Positions 42,602 to 51,713 of a DNA stretch of 60,288 bases are shown in pieces. The translations under genes were made by a program, and so were the position numbers. Position 1 is the stretch's first letter. Every line of letters begins with the position of its first letter. Below the pieces are notes generated by a model. The model saw only the letters and a list, made by a program, of their open reading frames with translations. It did no database searches and had not been told where the DNA came from. Source of the stretch: a virus; IMG/VR virus record IMGVR_UViG_3300050021_000294, positions 1 to 60,288 of that record; one strand, written 5' to 3'.

Positions 42602-43144
42602 ATGAATATCTTCCACAAGACAGTGCTGTATCTACTTCCGATTGCTTATAAATTAGGTCGTCAACGATTAGAAACCTCACATGAACCACAAGATCCTGCA
42701 TCTCTGAGACTTCTTTTCGATCGCATCAAACAATGGTGTATTATAAATCAATTCTTAACTCCAGCAAATGTTACTGGTGGTTATGTACCAAACATTGCTG
42801 GAAAATCATTAGACAATAACATACGAAATTTTATCTATGGAATGAACTTCAAACGACTTTGTGTACGCAGTTATCTGGATGATGCATTGGCATTATTTGA
42901 AGATACTGAATTCGATAAAACCACATCTCGACTTTATGATTTACATCTCAGATTACTGACTGAGATCGATTCTCGAACGCTCAATCTCTATATAAACAAT
43001 CTAACTTATGGATTAACAACTCTCTATTCTCTAGAAGAAGATGATGTTATTCCATGGGAAGAACTCTTTAGGACATATCCTTATTTGTGGATATTATTTC
43101 CTATTCAACAAATCATGCGCGATGTTACTCCAATCGATGGATGA
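42602..43144 (+). CDS. Probable virion protein (180 residues)
   Basis: AAGGAAC 9 nt before the ATG, 5 bp after the spike gene stop, so in the same unit. Mostly helical (DPASLRLLFDRIKQWCIINQ, YDLHLRLLTEIDSRTLNLYI), soluble. Directly after the spike it may be a baseplate or spike-tip related protein; no match is recognised. Confidence 0.6.
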   Translation: MNIFHKTVLYLLPIAYKLGRQRLETSHEPQDPASLRLLFDRIKQWCIINQFLTPANVTGGYVPNIAGKSLDNNIRNFIYGMNFKRLCVRSYLDDALALFEDTEFDKTTSRLYDLHLRLLTEIDSRTLNLYINNLTYGLTTLYSLEEDDVIPWEELFRTYPYLWILFPIQQIMRDVTPIDG

Positions 43145-43152
43145 TATAGTAC

Positions 43153-43186
43153 CCATAAGCCCTTCCCAATTGGGAAGGGCTTATGG
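43153..43186. terminator. Bidirectional hairpin terminator
   Basis: Stem CCATAAGCCCTTCCCA with loop AT, 16 bp, between the converging genes ending at 43144 (+) and 43188 (-). Confidence 0.8.
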
Positions 43187-43187
43187 T

Positions 43188-43526
43188 TTACACTGGTATT
43201 GGATTTGCTGTTACATAGTTGGTATAGAGCGATTGAATTAGCGTTAGACTAGGAACATACAACAATGTTGTTCCAGCAACAAACTGAACATCCGATGGAA
43301 TGTTATTGATCAAGGAAACGATCCAAGCTAAATGTGTATTATAGCCAATCGATCGCAAATACCGTTTCATACTAAAAATATAACTCTGTAGATATGAAGA
43401 GGAGATGCTATATGTTTGTGACTGACCAATGAGGTATTGTTTGTGATCACTAATGAATTGCCTCCAGACAACATCGGTATCGTCGTATTGATTGATACTG
43501 GCATTAAGTGTATCTATTAGAGCCAT
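43188..43526 (-). CDS. Small unknown protein (112 residues)
   Basis: Alone on the minus strand between plus-strand genes. GGGG lies about 6 nt before the ATG. Helical (ISSSYLQSYIFSMKRYLRSI) with a C-terminal hydrophobic stretch. Probably a tail or baseplate accessory, from position only. Confidence 0.6.
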   Translation of the reverse strand: MALIDTLNASINQYDDTDVVWRQFISDHKQYLIGQSQTYSISSSYLQSYIFSMKRYLRSIGYNTHLAWIVSLINNIPSDVQFVAGTTLLYVPSLTLIQSLYTNYVTANPIPV

Positions 43527-43621
43527 AATTTCCCCAGCATCCGTTAAAAATTATCTCGCAATCTCATAATATGATAATGTCCAAAATCTTTAGTAGATTG
43601 TGCTGATCAATATTTTAAATA

Positions 43622-43629
43622 TATATTAC
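43622..43629 (+). promoter_or_regulatory. Early promoter TATATTAC
   Basis: Exact consensus in TAAATATATATTACTACAAC. Drives the leader element and the two polymerase genes behind it. Confidence 0.85.
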
Positions 43630-43646
43630 TACAACAGAAGGGAGGG

Positions 43647-43815
43647 ATACAATATGCTCACAGCTCACATCTATCGTTTGTATCCTTCTTTGGAACAGAG
43701 GATACAACTAGCCCAACACTTCGGTTGTGCTCGGTGAGGGCTCTCGTAAGACATCTGAGACTATCCAGATGCAGTCCCTGTGAAACGAGAAACATCAGAA
43801 ATGATGTGGTACATT
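43647..43815 (+). ncRNA. tnpB-derived structured leader RNA, copy 2
   Basis: Second copy of the element at 27802, in the leader between an early promoter and the RNA polymerase beta gene. The tnpB-like frame is intact here and ends after 27 codons (43654-43737). The downstream RNA has a 6-bp stem CATCTG / CAGATG around the same AGACTATC loop (43752-43771) that copy 1 holds in a stem of different sequence, then AGTCCCT, and the identical hairpin ACATCA-GAAA-TGATGT. Compensatory stem changes with a fixed loop are strong evidence of a functional RNA. Confidence 0.65.
43654..43737 (+). pseudogene. TnpB N-terminal fragment / 27-residue upstream ORF
   Basis: Reads MLTAHIYRLYPSLEQRIQLA QHFGCAR then TGA: the canonical first residues of IS605 TnpB (Y-R-L-Y-P-x-x-E-Q, F-G-C-A-R). 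GGAGGGATACAAT precedes the ATG. Compared with copy 1, half of the differing codons are synonymous and two of the others are Val/Ile swaps, as if the peptide had been under selection. It may be a relic or a working upstream ORF. Confidence 0.6.
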
Positions 43816-43850
43816 ACTAAGATGAAATGCACTATCCATGGGAGTTGAAA

Positions 43851-46034
43851 ATGACAGTTGATATCCCCCCAAAATCTATCTTGTACAATACCACAAGTCT
43901 TACAGAACCCGCAGCTGTTTTACATAGAGACTATCCCTATTTGAATAATGTAAATATAGACCCACGACTCTCGGGTTTTCAGGCGGGATTAATTCCATTT
44001 CTTCCTGGAACATCGAGTCCACGTGTAGATATGTATGCCAGTCATCTCAATCAGGCAATGGTGCTGGATGGTGGTGAATTTTCAATGATTTTCGCTGGTC
44101 CTGAGCAGAATCTTGGAGAATATGAATTCAGTAAAACACGACGCAATCAAGATATTACAGTACTTGAAGTTATTCCAAAATACCCAACTGTATTTGGTCC
44201 AAATCGCATTGGTAAGAATCCATCACTTACGGTAATCTATGTTGGTCATACTGACAAAAAATTACACTATATGACGATCGATTCCTATCATAAAGGAAGT
44301 GATGGATTTGGATATGAACTCGTTTGGGAAAACACCCATCTGTTAACTCAACCAAATACACCAATAACCAAAGAGACACGTCTAACAACTTCGCCCAATC
44401 ACCGAGATGGTTTGTATGGTATGGGGTTAAATCTCAATGTCGCGTATATGACACTTGAGGAAACCATCGAAGATGCCATGTTGCTTAGTGAATCTGCCGC
44501 TGAGAAAATGATGACGAGTGAATTGCATGAAGTTAAAATCATTGTTCGTCCAGATCAATATCCCCTGAATGTCTATGGACATGAAGATGAAGTTCGATTT
44601 ATGCCGGACATCGGTGATATCGTAAATGCCGATGGAATTCTTGCAATCTTCCGACCACTGAATGCTGAAACTATAATCTCGGATACAACGAAAGGGTCGC
44701 TTGACGAACTTCAACAATTACACGATGATGTTTATGTTGCACCAGCAGGTTCTGTTATTCTAGATATCACTATCAATGCAGCACATTCATCCAAAGCACC
44801 AAAATCACTCTATGCTCAAGCCGACAAATATGTTCAAGCCAGTAATAAATATTGGCAAGAAATTGTTAGAGTGTATGGTCAAAACCGTCAGACCTATGAA
44901 CTTGCTGAGGAATCCAACACTCTTTTGAGTACGGCCATTCAACGATTGACTGCTGCTGGTATAGCAGTACAGCTACCTGGTGTATCGAGAAAGCCTAAGA
45001 CCAAATTGATCGGTAAGAATAAACAACCGATTGAGTTTATGGAAATCACTATCGTCTTTGCAACAAAAAGAAAGTTTGCTCCGGGATTCAAGATAACTGG
45101 CCGAGATGGTGCTAAAGGAGTATGTTGTCGTATTCTTCCAGATAAGTATATGCCGATTGACGATTATGGATTTCGTGCCGATCTTGTGGTCGATCCGAGT
45201 TCTTGTATCAGTCGCATGACGATGGGTCCGCTTTATGAACCGGCGATTAATCGAACTTCTGAATTCGTACGTCGTCGTCTAGCTGAGTTGTTTCCGAGTG
45301 ATCCGAGAGCTGCAGGAGCAATGCTACTCGATTATCTTGCAGATATCAATCCAAATTATTCAGCACATATTCGTGAAGTTATGTCGACCGATCAAGATAT
45401 GGCTGAGTTTGTCAAGTATTGTATTGATACGAGAATCAATATGCATATTCCACCTGGATTGAATACTATTGGATTGGAGCTTATCCAAAAACTCAAAAAC
45501 AAATGGAAGATTCCACTTTCTCCAGTGACGTTTACGCAATGTGATATGGATAATAATGTCATTGCACAGTTCAGAACTAGAGCTAATGTTTGTATCGGAT
45601 CTAAATATACGTATTTGTTGTGCAAGATTCCAGAACCATCCTCCCCTGGGGTTGCTCGCATCAATCAATACAATACACCAATGAAGTCTCCACCATCAGA
45701 TAAGTTCATGTATCCGATCAAACAGTCACCCATTCGTACTGGTGAAGATGAACTTCGAATTATTGTTATGGATCTTGAACATCCACAAGAACATGAACGA
45801 CTGATGTGTCTTCAAGGGAGTTCGCCGAAAGGAATTAATGCCGTTGCCGAAGCACTTCTCAATGAACCATATCCAACTAGAATCAAACGAATTCCCCTCA
45901 GCAATACGCAACTAATGACGTCGAATACTGTGATTCAGGTATTTGATCATATGCTATCTACCATGGGTGTTGGTATAACGACTGCTGGTCCAGTTCCCAT
46001 TCTCGGCGATCTCTTAAGGGATGTAAAGAAATGA
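43851..46034 (+). CDS. RNA polymerase beta subunit, C-terminal half
   Basis: 727 residues. Matches the second half of bacterial beta: SSPRVDMYASHLNQAMVLDG (about 55-74) corresponds to the segment around ANRALMGxNMQRQA, GLNLNVAYMTLEETIEDAML (192-211) to GQN..VAFMPW.GYNFEDAI, and KITGRDGAKGV (414-424) to KMAGRHGNKGV, where the second Lys contacts the nucleotide. The conserved DDYGFRADLVVDPSSCISRM equals the [20 protein letters not shown] segment. ATG at 43851 is chosen for GGGAG 7 nt upstream. It overlaps the beta-prime C gene by 4 bp, exactly the pairing of phiKZ gp71-73 with gp74, so this is probably the non-virion polymerase that transcribes late genes. Confidence 0.92.
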   Translation: MTVDIPPKSILYNTTSLTEPAAVLHRDYPYLNNVNIDPRLSGFQAGLIPFLPGTSSPRVDMYASHLNQAMVLDGGEFSMIFAGPEQNLGEYEFSKTRRNQDITVLEVIPKYPTVFGPNRIGKNPSLTVIYVGHTDKKLHYMTIDSYHKGSDGFGYELVWENTHLLTQPNTPITKETRLTTSPNHRDGLYGMGLNLNVAYMTLEETIEDAMLLSESAAEKMMTSELHEVKIIVRPDQYPLNVYGHEDEVRFMPDIGDIVNADGILAIFRPLNAETIISDTTKGSLDELQQLHDDVYVAPAGSVILDITINAAHSSKAPKSLYAQADKYVQASNKYWQEIVRVYGQNRQTYELAEESNTLLSTAIQRLTAAGIAVQLPGVSRKPKTKLIGKNKQPIEFMEITIVFATKRKFAPGFKITGRDGAKGVCCRILPDKYMPIDDYGFRADLVVDPSSCISRMTMGPLYEPAINRTSEFVRRRLAELFPSDPRAAGAMLLDYLADINPNYSAHIREVMSTDQDMAEFVKYCIDTRINMHIPPGLNTIGLELIQKLKNKWKIPLSPVTFTQCDMDNNVIAQFRTRANVCIGSKYTYLLCKIPEPSSPGVARINQYNTPMKSPPSDKFMYPIKQSPIRTGEDELRIIVMDLEHPQEHERLMCLQGSSPKGINAVAEALLNEPYPTRIKRIPLSNTQLMTSNTVIQVFDHMLSTMGVGITTAGPVPILGDLLRDVKK

Positions 46035-48013
46035 TAGAATCCTTTGATCCAAGAACAATTCCTCTATTTCCTGCAGATTCACTTGCTTTGAGTAAACGGC
46101 TTCTTTCGATCAAAGACCAAATGTTCAGCATCCAACTTGCTGATATTGTTGTTACCATGTCAGCAAAGTGGCTTATGGTAAATATCTTTACCTGGAGACC
46201 TCTTGTTCGACGAGGATTACCAATAGAACAACGACATACTTTATGTGACGGATTGGTTACCTCTGTTAGACTTGCAGAAATCGAAACTGAGATTTACAAT
46301 GATGTAATTGCACAAGCAAATGTGCAGTATGGTCTAGTTCCGCCAGCTATCGACCGATTCATCCTCGAAGATCTTTGTGAAATAATCAACGATTTACACA
46401 CGATGGTTGCCACCCAACTTGGAGAGTATCATCTCTCCATGTCTGCCTTTGAACTTGCAGATCTTCTCTTGAGTCCAAAGATTGCTCCATTGACAAAAAT
46501 TGATATCTCAAAAGAGATGTTAATTGGCGTTACTGCAGTTGAAGAAAAGATAAATGCAGCTGGCCTGTTGATGATGACCGCACTTAAGGATCGATCCATT
46601 CCATCTAACATCATCGCTCCTTTTCTTGAACTCGGCCAGCTCAATGAAAAACAATTGGCTGCAGTAACCGTTGCCATTGGTTATCGCACCGATGCTTCTG
46701 ATAACATGGTTCGATATCCCATCATGTCTTCTTATGTGACAGGATTAAAAGATATCAAAGAATATGCCATCGATGCATTGATGGCAAAGAAGACGGTTTA
46801 CTACAATAAAAATGCTATGCCAGATTCTCAATACAATAGCCGCAAGCAACAGATTCTTTCTAGTGTTGTGCGACATCTCTATCCCGGAGATTGTGGTAGT
46901 AAACTAACAATACCATTTTACGTCAACAAGACCAATGCGCGATATATATTGGATAAGTATATTGTTGTAGATGGACGAAAAATCTGCTTAACCAAATCCA
47001 ATATCAAGTCGTACATTGGAACGACCGTCCACTTCAAATCTCCATTAACCTGTGGACATACAGATGGCGTTTGTCATGCTTGTGGGGGACGACTAACAGA
47101 CTATATGCCACCATTTGTTTCGCTTGGTATTGCCAGTACTATTGAATATATGGGTAAGGTGGCACAGCTTGTGTTGAGTTCAAAACACTTTGCCTTTACG
47201 AAAGCAATTGCCTATATTGTTCCAGATCAACTACGAGATTTTCTAGTTGTGCGCCAAAATGACATCTATATGCGAGAAACGATTGATATCAAGAAACTAC
47301 AGATCTGTATTCAATATAGGGACATATCCCATATCAAAGAACTATTGTCTGATGATGTAGGAGACAGTGCCCCTATTATTGAGCAGCAATTTTCTACAAT
47401 TCACACAATGCGATTTGTAAATGCCGATACTGGTCTATTGGAAACACCAGAAGTTCTGATGAATGGTGCAGCTGCTCATCCAGTGTGGCCATATTTTTCA
47501 TTAGAATTTCTCAACTTTCTAAGTGAACATCCAAAGAATGTCAACATTATAGATGATATCGTTTTAATTTCATTGAAAGATTTTGACTCTAGCAATAAGC
47601 CGCTGTTCCGCTATGTAATGCAATCGAGTAGTATGCTTAAATTCAATAGTGATTTGGCTAAATTTGCAACAAGTACTATTCGAGATTTTACGTCGATACC
47701 AGAAGCACTTGCTGAATTCTCACAGATGGTGTTTAGTGAGGTGAAGAATGTGAATATTCTTCATCTCGAGATTGTGTTGAAATCATATCTCATCGCAAGT
47801 GAGTTGGATTACAACATTCCTGTGGTAACAGATATCAATAATGTGAAATTTGGTACTCTTCTTAGTATCATCCCAAGGCGATCTCTGGGTGGATTGTTTG
47901 CCTATGAGCGATTAGCTGAATTCATGACGAAAGAACCAGAACTCTACTTGTTCCCCCACAGACAAGGTGATTTTGATGCATTCTTCATAGCCGAACTTCA
48001 ACAATATCTGTGA
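46031..48013 (+). CDS. RNA polymerase beta-prime subunit, C-terminal half
   Basis: 660 residues. PGDCGSK (286-291) with Cys288 and CGHTDGVCHAC (341-351) rebuild the second beta-prime zinc site (one Cys, then C-x6-C-x2-C). SSYVTGLKDIKEYAIDALMA (233-252) is the bridge helix/trigger loop entry seen as SF.EGL...EYF in bacteria, and GIASTIEYMGKVAQLVLSSK matches AGIIAAQSIGEPGTQLTMRT in position. The frame begins where the other half (23002-24492) leaves off, so the split lies after the catalytic loop. It starts in the stop of the beta gene (ATGA), giving stoichiometric translation, and ends at an intrinsic terminator. Best counterpart is phiKZ gp74. Confidence 0.92.
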   Translation: MIESFDPRTIPLFPADSLALSKRLLSIKDQMFSIQLADIVVTMSAKWLMVNIFTWRPLVRRGLPIEQRHTLCDGLVTSVRLAEIETEIYNDVIAQANVQYGLVPPAIDRFILEDLCEIINDLHTMVATQLGEYHLSMSAFELADLLLSPKIAPLTKIDISKEMLIGVTAVEEKINAAGLLMMTALKDRSIPSNIIAPFLELGQLNEKQLAAVTVAIGYRTDASDNMVRYPIMSSYVTGLKDIKEYAIDALMAKKTVYYNKNAMPDSQYNSRKQQILSSVVRHLYPGDCGSKLTIPFYVNKTNARYILDKYIVVDGRKICLTKSNIKSYIGTTVHFKSPLTCGHTDGVCHACGGRLTDYMPPFVSLGIASTIEYMGKVAQLVLSSKHFAFTKAIAYIVPDQLRDFLVVRQNDIYMRETIDIKKLQICIQYRDISHIKELLSDDVGDSAPIIEQQFSTIHTMRFVNADTGLLETPEVLMNGAAAHPVWPYFSLEFLNFLSEHPKNVNIIDDIVLISLKDFDSSNKPLFRYVMQSSSMLKFNSDLAKFATSTIRDFTSIPEALAEFSQMVFSEVKNVNILHLEIVLKSYLIASELDYNIPVVTDINNVKFGTLLSIIPRRSLGGLFAYERLAEFMTKEPELYLFPHRQGDFDAFFIAELQQYL

Positions 48014-48020
48014 TGTAATC

Positions 48021-48051
48021 AAGAAGGTGACTGTATGTCACCTTCTTTTGA
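48021..48051 (+). terminator. Rho-independent terminator
   Basis: 11-bp stem AAGAAGGTGAC / GTCACCTTCTT with loop TGTAT, followed by TTGATTT, 8 nt after the beta-prime stop. Confidence 0.75.
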
Positions 48052-48127
48052 TTTATGGACGATGCTCTCTAAAATATTTGGAGGGCGAACCTCCTTTGTA
48101 ATACCATAATCATAAGAGGAGGTTTTC

Positions 48128-49618
48128 GTGATAGTCATACAGACGACTCCATTAAGCTATAGAATACAAGTTGCTGCAAATGGACAATTGTTTGGGACGA
48201 ATCTCTATCTATCGAAATATCTAAAACGGTTTAATCATACAAAATGGGATAAACGATTAAGACGATCTATTTTGTATCGACGTTATATACGATATGATGA
48301 AAAGACTCAGACATTATACGCACCTAGATATGATCTTCCAGCGTTTTGTCAGTATCTACAATCTAGCGGCATTGCATATACCACCGAACAGTTACCATTA
48401 CAGATCGGTGCTGAAATAAATGTATCGCTTAAATCTCACATAAGAGATCGCAACGAACAACAAACAGCGGCAATTAATTATTTAACAACATGTTCGGAAT
48501 CTCAACGTGGATTATCATCCATGCCGGGCTTCGGAAAAACTTTTTGTGCAGTAAAATCTATTGCTATACTCGGACGTCGCACTATGATTTGTGTGGCTGG
48601 GTTAATAGAACAATGGCAAAATGCTATTCTTGAATATACCGAACTATCAGAATCTGATGTCTACATCATTCAAGGAGCAGTCTCTATAAATAAGTTATTG
48701 CTCCAAATTGATAAAACACTGTTTCCTAAGATTATTATTTGTTCATTGGGCACCATTCGAGCTTATTCTACCGGTGATGCAGCATATGAAAATCATCCTC
48801 CGTTTGTTGAATTATTTGATAGGCTGCGCGTTGGTGTGAAGGTTGTAGATGAAGCCCATTTGAATTTTTACCTCACACTAATGATAGACTTACAAACCAA
48901 TGCTGCAGTGAACATAGCATTGACTGCTACCTTTGATAGAGGTGACTATCAAGTCAAACAGATATTTGATTCTCATTATCCACATCTTATGCGATTTGGA
49001 GAAAATGTTCTAAATCGTTATGTTGATATCTACAGCTATAATTACAGCTTAGGAAATATGATACCAGCAAAAGCATATCTCACATCTGAGGGGTATAATC
49101 ATAGCAAGCTTGAAGAATATCTGATGCGGCGCGTACCAAAACATTTAGAATACATCTATAAGTTTGTTTATTCTCCTGCTATATATGCACATTATATCAA
49201 TAAGCGTCGCCCAGGACAAAGACTGTTGATATTGTGTACAACTGTGGCAATGTGTACTTGGTTGCATGATAAACTTGTTGCCGAACTATCACCAGAAGAA
49301 AATTTTAAAGTTGCACTCTATACTTATGAATCCAGTATTGATGTATTATCAGAAGCGGATATCGTCATATCAACACCAGGATCTGCCGGTACGGGAACTG
49401 ACATTAAAGATTTACTTATGGTATTAATGACCATAGCTACGGGCTCAGAGAATACTAATAAGCAATCCCTAGGAAGATTGCGTGAATTGTCTAATGGCGA
49501 CACACCAGTCTATGCTTATAGTTGGAATCGTGACTTGTCTCAACATCAGAAATATCAAGAAGCACGACGCCATACATATACCGCTCGTGGCAAATCCTTT
49601 CACGAGATTGTTTTATGA
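48128..49618 (+). CDS. SF2 DNA helicase, UvsW-like
   Basis: 496 residues from a GTG behind AGGAGG. Superfamily 2 motifs are complete: RNEQQTAAI as a Q-motif-like start (about 112-120), Walker A MPGFGKT (132-138), DEAH (241-244), LTATF as motif III (265-269), and in the second RecA-like domain STPGSAGTGTD (motif V) and QSLGRLRE (motif VI, about 446-453). T4 UvsW, a recombination and fork-regression helicase, has the same plan and similar size. It is likely a branch-migration or R-loop unwinding enzyme at replication forks. It follows the polymerase genes but has its own leader after their terminator. Confidence 0.88.
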   Translation: MIVIQTTPLSYRIQVAANGQLFGTNLYLSKYLKRFNHTKWDKRLRRSILYRRYIRYDEKTQTLYAPRYDLPAFCQYLQSSGIAYTTEQLPLQIGAEINVSLKSHIRDRNEQQTAAINYLTTCSESQRGLSSMPGFGKTFCAVKSIAILGRRTMICVAGLIEQWQNAILEYTELSESDVYIIQGAVSINKLLLQIDKTLFPKIIICSLGTIRAYSTGDAAYENHPPFVELFDRLRVGVKVVDEAHLNFYLTLMIDLQTNAAVNIALTATFDRGDYQVKQIFDSHYPHLMRFGENVLNRYVDIYSYNYSLGNMIPAKAYLTSEGYNHSKLEEYLMRRVPKHLEYIYKFVYSPAIYAHYINKRRPGQRLLILCTTVAMCTWLHDKLVAELSPEENFKVALYTYESSIDVLSEADIVISTPGSAGTGTDIKDLLMVLMTIATGSENTNKQSLGRLRELSNGDTPVYAYSWNRDLSQHQKYQEARRHTYTARGKSFHEIVL

Positions 49619-49667
49619 TATGTCGAGACTATTTCTTGAGTTTACTCTAATCAAAAAAGGATAGATT

Positions 49668-50330
49668 ATGACAAAATTAGTTGCTGAAATGCCGAGCATC
49701 GAACTTCCTTCAGCAGGAAAACATAGTTCCGGTACACGACATATGACGGGATATAAAATTGAAGTAAGAACTTCTTACAATAATCCAACCATTCTTGGTG
49801 AATTTGTTATCGACAACGTATGGCGTGAAATTCCAGTCATCGCTGGTGCAACTCCATATGGTATCAACATTCCAGTCGGTGAGTATGACCGAAAGATGTT
49901 GTCTGATGTTGGACTGCTGTCATATATTGCAGCAGAAGCCCATCGTTGGGCCTTCTTGGCAGTTGTTGATTCTGCCAAGATATCTGGTGCTCTCTGCATC
50001 GAAACTCGTTTTGTCAAAGTGAAGTATAGTTATTCCTATACCACTGAAGAAATTGGTGTATCCGAACCACACGAAAGTATGTCATATAAACGAGATGTTG
50101 CTGCATTTAAACCACGATATCCTGTCAAGGATGAACCCGAACCAATTGAAGATGGATCTGCAGCACGTGCTGCACTAGATGTCGTAAAAACTCCGACAAA
50201 AAGTATGCTAAATGCTGCCCGAGATTGGTCAATCAAGAAACATGGTAGAGGTATTGGCAACGAAGATGCAATTGGTTGTTGGAATGCCATGTGGGAAGCA
50301 GCAGTCAATCCACCACCCCAAGAAGAATGA
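49668..50330 (+). CDS. Unknown protein (220 residues)
   Basis: AAAAGGATAG precedes the ATG. Strand-rich first 130 residues (GYKIEVRTSYNNPTILGEFV, WAFLAVVDSAKISGALCIET), an acidic Pro/Glu linker (about 150-165) and a helical end (KSMLNAARDWSIKKHGRGIG). No family recognised, no membrane segment. First of a run of small co-directional genes that may depend on the helicase promoter. Confidence 0.65.
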   Translation: MTKLVAEMPSIELPSAGKHSSGTRHMTGYKIEVRTSYNNPTILGEFVIDNVWREIPVIAGATPYGINIPVGEYDRKMLSDVGLLSYIAAEAHRWAFLAVVDSAKISGALCIETRFVKVKYSYSYTTEEIGVSEPHESMSYKRDVAAFKPRYPVKDEPEPIEDGSAARAALDVVKTPTKSMLNAARDWSIKKHGRGIGNEDAIGCWNAMWEAAVNPPPQEE

Positions 50331-50399
50331 TGATTAAATTAGACTACCTGTAATGCTTAGAATTTATCTACAAAACACAACAGAAGATTTGTAAATATC

Positions 50400-50786
50400 A
50401 TGTTGAAAACAACAGTTATACCTGAATTGGCTACTAAAACATTAGCCCTTTATAAAGTATTGGGTGAAATTGAACAATGTGATATCGCAATAAGGGCTTA
50501 TGCTGAGCATGGAAACTCCGGTACTGTTCATGATCTTGAACACAAACAAATGCGAGAAGTTGCTTGTAAAAAAGTACAAGAAATCACAGCTGTCATTTTC
50601 ACAGTTGTCAATATCAATAATCCTAAAACAACTGCAGAACAAGAACGAGATGAACTATTAACTATTCTTCGTGATATTGTATATCGTGACTCAGAGGGTA
50701 TTATTCACGATACCTATCGTACAGATATTGATCTTGGAGAAATACACCCGACTCTTGAAAAATGGATACCACAAAGAAAGCTCTAA
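50400..50786 (+). CDS. Unknown helical protein (128 residues)
   Basis: ATG behind a weak AGAAG-type site, 69 bp after the previous stop. Predominantly helical (TKTLALYKVLGEIEQCDIAI, LEHKQMREVACKKVQEITAV), soluble, with an acidic end. No known family. Confidence 0.6.
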   Translation: MLKTTVIPELATKTLALYKVLGEIEQCDIAIRAYAEHGNSGTVHDLEHKQMREVACKKVQEITAVIFTVVNINNPKTTAEQERDELLTILRDIVYRDSEGIIHDTYRTDIDLGEIHPTLEKWIPQRKL

Positions 50787-50808
50787 TGATTAGAAATGGA
50801 GAATTGTT

Positions 50809-51111
50809 ATGAGTGAATCAATTAAAATGAGTCCAGAGGATGTTCGTAAAAAATATAGATTACTTAAGTCACTACAAGCAAAAACTTCTTTGGCTTTAAC
50901 CATACTTGAACGTGATTGTACCCACCCACTACTAACAATGAAGTATGGAGGAAGTAGTGGGAACTATGATCCATCTGATAATCATTATTGGATTGATTGG
51001 GCATGTCCAGACTGTGGTAGGCGTTGGACTACTCCACAAGACAGTAATGAGAAACGAAAATATCCACAGGCGATTGACATAACACATCTTGATTTAGCAT
51101 CCCGCCGCTAA
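50809..51111 (+). CDS. Small zinc-ribbon-like protein (100 residues)
   Basis: Contains CTH at about 37-39 and CPDCGRRW at about 72-79, which together could bind one zinc in a ribbon-like fold; the first half is a basic helix (EDVRKKYRLLKSLQAKTSLA). GGAG lies 8 nt before the ATG. Such small proteins often bind DNA, RNA or polymerase; this is inference. Confidence 0.6.
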   Translation: MSESIKMSPEDVRKKYRLLKSLQAKTSLALTILERDCTHPLLTMKYGGSSGNYDPSDNHYWIDWACPDCGRRWTTPQDSNEKRKYPQAIDITHLDLASRR

Positions 51112-51140
51112 CTTCAATTTCATAACGATTTGGGTGACAC

Positions 51141-51707
51141 ATGTTCAAAATAAATCTTGATGCTACTAAAGTTCCAGCATGTTCTATCTGGATCGATCTT
51201 ATGAAATTCCCAATGCCTCACACCACAGATATGATTTTATCAGATCTGGGTCTTAGTGAAGAACAATTGAGTTTTGCTAGAGATAATGTAGTATCTTCTA
51301 GTAATAGTAGATATACTACTTTGTTCTATCGATATTGTAGTATGCGCATTATCAACTATATTCCAAAAACATTTGCAAAAGTTATTTCTGGTGGATACGA
51401 CTACATAGCAATGACACTTGATGTAGAAAATCTATTTGATTTACCCGTACTACCAAAGCTCGATGTCTATACATATCGCACACTTCTCCCAGATGCAGTT
51501 GTTGTTTCGTTTTCCCAAGAACTTCATCTCGGTGAGCGAATTGTAGTTCATCGCAATCTCAATAATGATCAACGAATGGTACAATATTGTACGAGAGGAG
51601 ATCGGGCCTATCCTCTGTTTAACCGACTCATGTTGTTGAAACAGCATAGTGATGCTATTCTGATAACCAATGATACAATTCGAGAAGTGCTACGCATTGG
51701 CACTTAG
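51141..51707 (+). CDS. Unknown protein (188 residues)
   Basis: No family recognised; alpha/beta, no membrane segment. GGGTGAC is the only candidate ribosome site. Ends 6 bp before the first ligase-like gene, so it is likely co-translated with it and could be part of the same pathway. Features: an N-terminal Trp/Phe/Pro segment (SIWIDLMKFPMPHTTDMILS) and a basic region near 150-165. Confidence 0.6.
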   Translation: MFKINLDATKVPACSIWIDLMKFPMPHTTDMILSDLGLSEEQLSFARDNVVSSSNSRYTTLFYRYCSMRIINYIPKTFAKVISGGYDYIAMTLDVENLFDLPVLPKLDVYTYRTLLPDAVVVSFSQELHLGERIVVHRNLNNDQRMVQYCTRGDRAYPLFNRLMLLKQHSDAILITNDTIREVLRIGT

Positions 51708-51713
51708 GAAATC

